Notes under the pieces: model-generated
What the model saw: the letters and a program-made list of their open reading frames with translations, nothing else
Databases searched by the model: none
Told to the model about the DNA's origin: nothing
Shown: piece by piece, positions 28,892 to 35,086 of the stretch
How positions within the stretch are numbered: position 1 is the stretch's first letter
Layout: each line of letters starts with the position of its first letter
Source: Ignavibacteriales bacterium
GTDB taxonomy: Bacteria > Bacteroidota > Ignavibacteria > UBA10030 > UBA8401
DNA length: 35,086 nucleotides
Assembly: GCA_016182545.1 (NCBI GenBank)
Contig: JACPGG010000091.1
Location: forward strand, 1-35,086
Reading direction: 5' to 3'
Made by a program: the position numbers and the translations under genes

Positions 28892-29038
28892 GTGGGCTAC
28901 TTCTAATTTCACTATTCCCTGCAGTATCAATCCCATCATGCTGAACCCTGAATAACAACATTTCAGGACAGGCTTGTTTCAGCATCTTTCATAGACCCCG
29001 AAACAAGTTCGGGGTGACGAATTACCCAAATAGCCCAC
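28892..29038. repeat. Second palindrome-rich element with terminal inverted repeats
   Basis: GTGGGCTA (28892-28899) / TAGCCCAC (29031-29038), with weaker AATTA extension inside; internal ATGCTGAA/TTCAGCAT and CCCCGAAACAAGTTCGGGG pairings. Confidence 0.5.
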
Positions 29039-29115
29039 TACCTTTATATCATGACAATTGTAACTCACCGGCAAGTTATTATATTCTATAAAGAACAGAG
29101 ACGAAAAGGAGAGAG

Positions 29116-29586
29116 ATGAAAAGCAAAAAACAGATCGCGCTTGTGGCGCACGATAACAGAAAAAAGGATATGGTCGAGTGGGTGGAATGGAATTGGGATG
29201 CGCTGCTTGATCATTCGTTGATCTGCACCGGAACGACCGGCAAATTGGTAGAGCAAACGTTGAAAGCAAAAGCGGGGAAGAACAGCGGCAGAAAAATCTC
29301 GATCACAAAACTCATCTCCGGACCGCTGGGGGGCGATCAGCAGCTCGGGGCATTGATCGCGGAAAGAAAGGTGGACATGGTGATCTTCTTTTGGGATCCG
29401 ATGGAGCCGCAGCCGCACGATGTGGATGTGAAAGCGCTGCTGAGAATTTCCGTGTTGTACAATGTGCCGACTGCGTGCAACAGATCGACCGCAGATTTCA
29501 TGATCTCGTCCCCTTTATTTACAAATGAATATACGCCAATCGTCAAGGATTACTCGACATACATTAGCAGGGATCTTGCCCGATAA
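29116..29586 (+). CDS. mgsA: Methylglyoxal synthase
   Basis: QIALVAHDNRKKDMVEWVEWN, SGPLGGDQQLGALIAERKVDMVIFFWDPMEPQPHDVDVKALLRISVLYNVPTACNRSTADFMI. Confidence 0.96.
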   Translation: MKSKKQIALVAHDNRKKDMVEWVEWNWDALLDHSLICTGTTGKLVEQTLKAKAGKNSGRKISITKLISGPLGGDQQLGALIAERKVDMVIFFWDPMEPQPHDVDVKALLRISVLYNVPTACNRSTADFMISSPLFTNEYTPIVKDYSTYISRDLAR

Positions 29587-29610
29587 TTCGATTGTGTGTA
29601 CCGAGATGTT

Positions 29611-31155
29611 CTATTCATCCAAAACTTTTCGGATCACGCTCAGAAACTTTTGCGGATCATACGGCTTTTGAATGATCTCCCGTGCTCCCTCACTCATGAA
29701 CATCGAACGTTGTTCGGGCTCGATATATCCCGAGGCGAGAATGAATTTGATATCGAGGTTGATCGCTTTCAGACGCTTCAGCACCTCAAATCCGTCGAAC
29801 TTCGGCAGACCGAAATCGCTGATCACAAGATCGATCTTTTCTGCGTTCTGTTTATACATCATCACGCCTTCTTCGGCATCTGCAGCGGAAAGGATTTTAT
29901 ATCCGTGTGCGGCGAGGGCATGCGTCAACAGTTCTCTCAAAATTTCCTCATCCTCGATGATCAAGAGGATCTCGGTGCCGTTCAATGAATCGTCGGTACC
30001 GCTGTTCTCGTCCTCACCGGGGATTGTTGCCGCTTGGCTTCCCGGAAAATAAATAGAGAATGTCGTTCCTTTCCCAAGTTCACTTTCTACATCGATGAAC
30101 CCGTTGTGGATCTCGACGATCCCGAAAGTAACCGCAAGTCCAAGCCCTGTGCCTTTTCCGGGGTCCTTCGTCGTATAAAATGGTTCAAAGATCCGTTTTC
30201 GTGTTTCCGCACTCATGCCGGTCCCGGTATCGGAAACTTTGATGCGGACATAATCGGTATCCATTGCTTTCAAAAATGTATTGCGCAATCGGTTCCCATG
30301 AATTTTCTCGGTCGTTATCGTCAATGTACCTCCGTTGGGCATGGCATCACGGGCGTTAACGCACAAGTTCAACAAGATCTGTTGAATTTGTGTAGCGTCG
30401 CCGGCAATTGTCGGAAGGTCATTCTCTTTCACCGCGGTGAGGGTGATGGATTTTGAAAATGTCCCTTTTAATAATTTTACCACTTCGGTCACCACATCGT
30501 TGATGTGGACCGTTTCGACAACGACCTCATTCTTCCTTGCAAAAGTCAACAGTTGACGTACCAGCATTGCCCCGCGCCGTGTCGCCTGCAGGATCACTTG
30601 AGTGCTGTCGGAAAATTTTATCGGATCGGTACGGATTTTTTCAAGAAGGGAAGCATGTCCCATAATGATGCCGAGAATATTGTTAAAATCGTGTGCGATT
30701 CCCCCGGCAAGCGTACCGATACTCTCCATTCGCTGCGCATGGAACAACTGCTCTTCGAGACTTTTTCGCACCGCTTTTTCCTCCGCTTCGCGCACTGCAC
30801 GCTGAACGGCAGGGATCAATCGCTCCAAACGATCCTTGATCACGTAATCGGTCGCTCCGCGCTTCAGCGCGTCAATGGCGCGTTCTTCGCCAATAGTACC
30901 GGAGACGAAAATGAACGGGATCTCGGGACGTTGTTCCTTTGCCAGTACGAGTGCGCTCTTTCCGTCGAACGAAGGGAGGTTATAATCGCACAACACAATA
31001 TCAAATTCGCCGCGGGAAAGTTCGTTTATAAAACCATCCCTGGAATCCACACGTTTAATGTTAGGTTCAAACCCCTCGTGGACCAACAACGATTGAATGA
31101 GATCTGCATCTCTCTCATTGTCTTCAACATGTAAAATGCGCAGAGGTTTTTTCAT
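29611..31155 (-). CDS. Hybrid sensor kinase REC-HisKA-HATPase-REC
   Basis: N-terminal REC (ILHVEDNERDADLIQSLL), HisKA GGIAHDFNNILGII, HATPase DTGTGMSAETRKRIFEPFYTTKDPGKGTGLGL, C-terminal REC (EILLIIEDEEILRELL...LVISDFGLPKFDG). Ends in TAG. Confidence 0.95.
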   Translation of the reverse strand: MKKPLRILHVEDNERDADLIQSLLVHEGFEPNIKRVDSRDGFINELSRGEFDIVLCDYNLPSFDGKSALVLAKEQRPEIPFIFVSGTIGEERAIDALKRGATDYVIKDRLERLIPAVQRAVREAEEKAVRKSLEEQLFHAQRMESIGTLAGGIAHDFNNILGIIMGHASLLEKIRTDPIKFSDSTQVILQATRRGAMLVRQLLTFARKNEVVVETVHINDVVTEVVKLLKGTFSKSITLTAVKENDLPTIAGDATQIQQILLNLCVNARDAMPNGGTLTITTEKIHGNRLRNTFLKAMDTDYVRIKVSDTGTGMSAETRKRIFEPFYTTKDPGKGTGLGLAVTFGIVEIHNGFIDVESELGKGTTFSIYFPGSQAATIPGEDENSGTDDSLNGTEILLIIEDEEILRELLTHALAAHGYKILSAADAEEGVMMYKQNAEKIDLVISDFGLPKFDGFEVLKRLKAINLDIKFILASGYIEPEQRSMFMSEGAREIIQKPYDPQKFLSVIRKVLDE

Positions 31156-31188
31156 AACGAACTCCTGTGGAATATTACGTCAAATGGA

Positions 31189-31644
31189 CTATTGCAGTCT
31201 TCGATCCGTTCCGGGGGGCGGCTCGTTGATGAGCGCCCAAAAGATGCCGAGCTGTGAGACCGCTTTCAAAAATTCCTGGAACTCTACCGGTTTTACCACA
31301 TATGCATTGACCCCCAAACGATATGTTTCGACCAGGTCTTGCTCTTCGCGAGAGGATGTCAATACGACAACGGGGATGGTCTTCAAACGCTCGTCGCCTT
31401 TGATCGTTTTCAAAACTTGAATGCCGTCCACTTTCGGCATTTTCAAATCGAGCAATATGACGGCGGGGTTGCCGGCTGAGCGGCTTTCATACCTTCCGCG
31501 GCGGTACAAATAGTCCAATGCATCTGCGCCGTCATTTACAACAATAACGTCATTTGCAAGTTTGTGTTCGGCAAGCGCCTCCAGTGTCAATTCCACATCT
31601 TTGGGATTGTCTTCCGCAAGGAGAATGTTCTTAAATAAATCCAT
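31189..31644 (-). CDS. Single-domain response regulator (Rcp1-like)
   Basis: NILLAEDNPKDVELTLEALAEHKLANDVIVVNDGADALDYLYRRGRY...VILLDLKMPKVDGIQVLKTIK. Ends in TAG. Confidence 0.95.
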   Translation of the reverse strand: MDLFKNILLAEDNPKDVELTLEALAEHKLANDVIVVNDGADALDYLYRRGRYESRSAGNPAVILLDLKMPKVDGIQVLKTIKGDERLKTIPVVVLTSSREEQDLVETYRLGVNAYVVKPVEFQEFLKAVSQLGIFWALINEPPPGTDRRLQ

Positions 31645-31647
31645 ACG

Positions 31648-33828
31648 CTATCCTTTCTTTTGTGGAATTGAAAAATAAAATGTCGCCCCTTTGTTGATTT
31701 CGCTTTCAGCCCACACAATGCCTCCATGGCGCTGCACAATGCGGCGTACGTTTGCAAGCCCGATGCCCGTTCCTTCGAATTCAGCCGCACTGTGGAGCCG
31801 TTGAAAGACGCCGAATAATTTATCCTTGTACATCATATCGAAACCGACGCCATTATCGCGAACCAAGATGACTGTTTCATTGTCCTTGTTGATGGAATCA
31901 ATTTCAATGACAGCACGTTCACGCGTGCCGGTATATTTAATTGCATTACTGATCAAATTTTGAAAGACAAGGCGAAGCATCGAGGAATCCGCTTCGACAT
32001 CAGGGAGTGTTCCGATCTTCCATTCGATGATGCGATTCTCCGTTTCCTTTTCAAGCTGTGAGATGGTCTCCCGGACAAGATTCCGGGTACTGATTTTTGA
32101 CGAACGCATTTCAGTGCGTCCCATACGCGAGAAGACGAGCAATTCATCGATCAGCGTTCCCATTTGTTTTGCTGATTCGGAGATGACGGAAACGTACCGC
32201 CGTCCTTTTTCATCAAGGGACTCAGCCGCGTTCTTGCGCAGCAATTCTGCAAATCCGTCGATATGACGAAGCGGCGCCCTCAGATCATGAGATACGGAAT
32301 ATGAGAATGCTTCGAGTTCCTTGTTGACGATTTCAAGTTGTTGCGTCCGTTGCTCGACAAGTTCTTCCAGCTGCTCACGGTACGTTTTCAATTCTTTTTC
32401 CTGCTGCTTCTCCTTTGTGATGTCGATCGAAAGTATGAACGCTCCTTCCGGAATCGGTTCGATGTTGAGATCGAACCAGCCGACCGATCCGTCGGGATAC
32501 GCGAACTCATTTTCCATGTGATGGGAGCGATGTTCTTCTAAACACCGGCGTAGCTGATTGAAAAATGGCGATGCATCGATCCCCGGATATATCTCCATCA
32601 TTGTCTTTCCGAGCAATTTTTCCTTTGGGTATCGTCCTTGTTTCGCCGCCACATCGTTCAGATATAGATAGCGATAGTCAAAGGAGATGATCTGACATCC
32701 TTCCTGCAGGTTATCGAGTGTTGTCCGGTATCGTTTCTCCGCATTTTTCAGTCCCTCTTCCGCCCGCTTTCGTTCTGTAACATCGTTGGCAAGGACGAGT
32801 TTTGCCTCTGTTCCGGCAAACACCAATTCGTGCGACGTTATTTCAACATCGATGATCGTTCCATCTTTTTTCCGGTGCTTCCAGATACCAGCATCATCGT
32901 GTCCCTGATGGTGCTGTTGAATATCATTCAAAAGCCGGGGAACCTCTTCCTGCGGACGGATATCTTTGATCGTCATACGTAGGAACTCTTCACGGCTATA
33001 CCCGTAATGGTTCACCGCTGCCTCATTCACCTCTAAAAATGCAAGGGTCGCGGCATCGAAGACCCACATGGGAAGCGGGTTGTAGTCAAACAGGTTTCTG
33101 TACCGCTCTTCGCTTTGTTGAAGTATCGAGTCCCGTTCCTGTATCTGCGCCAGCATCTGGTTGAATGCATCCGCCAAAAAACCGGTCTCATCGTTTGTTG
33201 TTCTTGATGTACGAATGGAATAATCCTGTCGTTGAGAAACGTCCTGAACGGTGGAAGCAAGGTTCGTGATGGGCTTTGAGATGTTCCGTTCGAGTACCGT
33301 TGCAACTGTGTATGCAATTGCGAGCGATCCGATAAGCACCAGAAGGGCAATTTGTAGATACGACCAAAACCGTTCAGTTTCGTTCAGCAGGTCGGTCCGT
33401 ATGTAGATTGTTCCGATGCGTTGTTCATTCACAGAGATCGCTTTGAAAAGGATCAGATCATCGTCCTGATAGTACACCGATTCAGATTCGGGCCGGTCGG
33501 GAAACACGGCAGATTGGTTCGGACGAACGTACGTGGCAAAGAGTTTGCCGCTGTTGTCATAGATCGCGGCTGAAATGATACGCGGCTGCGACCGCAACGA
33601 GCTGAGCACACGTGCGGCATCGCTTGAGTCTCGGAATGCCAGCGCGGCGTTGACATTTTCTCCAATGATGCTCCCTTTTGTTTCAAGGTCGTTCACCGTA
33701 ATTTTTCTGAACGTGATACGCTCATAGATGAAAAAACCGGCAAAGACAAAAACGACGGAGAGCAGCGTCGTAGAAAGAATTACCAGTTTCAGTTTGGTGC
33801 TGATCGATTTGTTGTCAAAGAATTTCAT
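31648..33828 (-). CDS. Membrane histidine kinase: CHASE8-like sensor, HAMP, two PAS, HisKA, HATPase
   Basis: N-terminal TM and DLETKGSIIGENVNAALAFRDSSDAARVLSSLRSQPRIISAAIYDNSGKLFATYVRP; PAS YRNLFDYNPLPMWVFDAATLAFLEVNEAAVNHYGYSREEFLRM; HisKA FSYSVSHDLRAPLRHIDGFAELL; HATPase GTGIGLANVRRIVQRHGG. Confidence 0.93.
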   Translation of the reverse strand: MKFFDNKSISTKLKLVILSTTLLSVVFVFAGFFIYERITFRKITVNDLETKGSIIGENVNAALAFRDSSDAARVLSSLRSQPRIISAAIYDNSGKLFATYVRPNQSAVFPDRPESESVYYQDDDLILFKAISVNEQRIGTIYIRTDLLNETERFWSYLQIALLVLIGSLAIAYTVATVLERNISKPITNLASTVQDVSQRQDYSIRTSRTTNDETGFLADAFNQMLAQIQERDSILQQSEERYRNLFDYNPLPMWVFDAATLAFLEVNEAAVNHYGYSREEFLRMTIKDIRPQEEVPRLLNDIQQHHQGHDDAGIWKHRKKDGTIIDVEITSHELVFAGTEAKLVLANDVTERKRAEEGLKNAEKRYRTTLDNLQEGCQIISFDYRYLYLNDVAAKQGRYPKEKLLGKTMMEIYPGIDASPFFNQLRRCLEEHRSHHMENEFAYPDGSVGWFDLNIEPIPEGAFILSIDITKEKQQEKELKTYREQLEELVEQRTQQLEIVNKELEAFSYSVSHDLRAPLRHIDGFAELLRKNAAESLDEKGRRYVSVISESAKQMGTLIDELLVFSRMGRTEMRSSKISTRNLVRETISQLEKETENRIIEWKIGTLPDVEADSSMLRLVFQNLISNAIKYTGTRERAVIEIDSINKDNETVILVRDNGVGFDMMYKDKLFGVFQRLHSAAEFEGTGIGLANVRRIVQRHGGIVWAESEINKGATFYFSIPQKKG

Positions 33829-33832
33829 TCAT

Positions 33833-34417
33833 TCACAAAGGATTAGTGATTCGAGCGAGACGGAGCAGTTTCGAGCTCGCCTTTAAATCTCCTTGTTTGA
33901 GCGCCTTCATATTTATTTCAAACCGTACTTTATTCCTTTCCAAGTAAAAGCCGATACTTCCTCCCCGGTCTCCAAAATCGTCCATATCACTGATCGTGAG
34001 AATTGATGCCGCATTAAGTTTCTGCAACATTTCGGGTGGTATATTTTTTTCAGACTCGCAGATGAACACGGCGTGACACTTTCCGATTTTTGTAATTGAA
34101 TCGAAACGGTACAGAACGACGGGATGTCCGCCGATCTTTTCGTTGCGGAACGTCTCGTCAAGAATCTCCCCGAACGGGTCATCTCCCACGATGGAGAGGA
34201 TGATCGGCGATTGATCGTTATCATGATAAGAATCGGGCCATTCGATGAACTGGAGGAAGTTCAAGAGGTAGACCGCTTTGAACCGGTACTCGATCTCTTT
34301 TTGGCTTTGTGAGTAGGTAGTGGCTGCGGTAAAAAGAACGGTTGCAGCAAGAGTTAGCGAGATGGCTATTCGTTTCTTTTGCAGCGCATGGAATACGATG
34401 GTGATGTATTTATTCAT
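33833..34417 (-). CDS. YfiR family (DUF4154) periplasmic protein
   Basis: EIEYRFKAVYLLNFLQFIEWPDSY...PIILSIVGDDPFGEILDETF...CHAVFICESEKNIPPEMLQKLNAASILTISDMDDFGDRGGSIGFYLERNKVRFEINMKALKQGDLKASSKLLRLARI. Start at MNKYITIV preferred. Confidence 0.92.
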   Translation of the reverse strand: MNKYITIVFHALQKKRIAISLTLAATVLFTAATTYSQSQKEIEYRFKAVYLLNFLQFIEWPDSYHDNDQSPIILSIVGDDPFGEILDETFRNEKIGGHPVVLYRFDSITKIGKCHAVFICESEKNIPPEMLQKLNAASILTISDMDDFGDRGGSIGFYLERNKVRFEINMKALKQGDLKASSKLLRLARITNPL

Positions 34418-34422
34418 AGGAG

Positions 34423-35086
34423 TTATAGCGAGAAAGAAATTTTCGCATAAATTTCGCGACCGATTTGGTAGCGAGTCGAAGGTGAACCGAACTCCGTATG
34501 CCAAGGTGTAAAAATATTCTGAAGCATTATGGAGGCTCGGATATTATCAGTAATCTTCCTCCCAACGCGTGCATCAACCCCTGTGTACGCAGGAACGGGC
34601 GCATTTGTATTTGGGAGAGCGTCAATATACCGTACCCAGAAATCAACATCCCAGTTTTCTCCGATGTCCATTGTTGATTGGAAAAACAGACGATGCCTGG
34701 GATCGTTTCCTTCACCGAATCCTTTATTGGCATCGTTACTCCACGGTTTCAGGGCAATCGTCTTCTGAAAGTGTATGTACACAAATTTTAATTTCCACCA
34801 ATCCATAATCTGTGCCGTACCGGCAACCCGTCCACCGTATGTTGTCGCCTCTAAACCGTTCTGTAAGAGGAATGAGGAATCCGGTTGCAATTCCACACTT
34901 CGAATATCATCGTACGTGTTATAGTATAGAACAGCATCGATAAGAAAACTTTTCAACGGGTAGATGCGATACCCTGCCTCGTACGCGATAACTTTTTCCG
35001 ACACAAATCCTGAACCGCCGGCAAGCAGGTAGGGAGGGGATGCGGGAACAAAAAAATCGCGGTCAATACGGGAAGGAGTACGCACG
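34423..35086 (-). CDS. TonB-dependent receptor, C-terminal part (5' end outside window)
   Basis: SEKVIAYEAGYRIYPLKSFLIDAVLYYNTYDDIRSVE... beta-barrel pattern ending ...GREIYAKISFSL (terminal aromatic motif); the frame is open at the window edge. Confidence 0.85.
   Translation of the reverse strand, partial: VRTPSRIDRDFFVPASPPYLLAGGSGFVSEKVIAYEAGYRIYPLKSFLIDAVLYYNTYDDIRSVELQPDSSFLLQNGLEATTYGGRVAGTAQIMDWWKLKFVYIHFQKTIALKPWSNDANKGFGEGNDPRHRLFFQSTMDIGENWDVDFWVRYIDALPNTNAPVPAYTGVDARVGRKITDNIRASIMLQNIFTPWHTEFGSPSTRYQIGREIYAKISFSL

Noticed and set aside
28743-29038. CRISPR array
   Set aside because: Inverted repeats rather than regularly spaced direct repeats; no cas genes in the window.

Overview
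The window is a chromosomal origin neighbourhood from a Bacteroidota/Ignavibacteria-like (FCB) bacterium. Lineage is inferred from gene order and a T9SS-type C-terminal domain. On the minus strand, yidC (running off the left edge), yidD, rnpA and rpmH diverge from a plus-strand run of dnaA, dnaN, recF, a DUF721 gene, gyrB, a glycosyltransferase-like gene and gyrA. Both dnaA-flanking intergenic regions carry DnaA-box-like sequences. The dnaA-dnaN spacer also has a box/GC-tract/trinucleotide arrangement resembling a DnaA-trio unwinding element. Further right are an envelope gene cluster, an SPFH gene near a small Arc-like RHH gene missed by the ORF track, an Mla (MlaE/F/D) operon, msrB, a minus-strand block of small accessory genes, yebC, a T9SS cargo protein, dinB, a cysK-like gene, a PspC-domain gene, a GNAT gene and mgsA. 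At the right edge is a minus-strand signalling operon: TonB receptor, YfiR/DUF4154, CHASE8-like histidine kinase, REC, and REC-HK-REC. The main anomalies are: (1) an in-frame TAG inside an otherwise intact gyrB; (2) the candidate BUS/DnaA-trio element; (3) a YfiR plus CHASE8-like pair linked to a histidine kinase rather than a diguanylate cyclase; (4) a family of intergenic palindromes with compensatory changes; (5) two MITE-like nested-hairpin elements upstream of mgsA. No rRNA, tRNA, CRISPR array or transposase was recognised. All assignments come from reading motifs by eye, with no database search.
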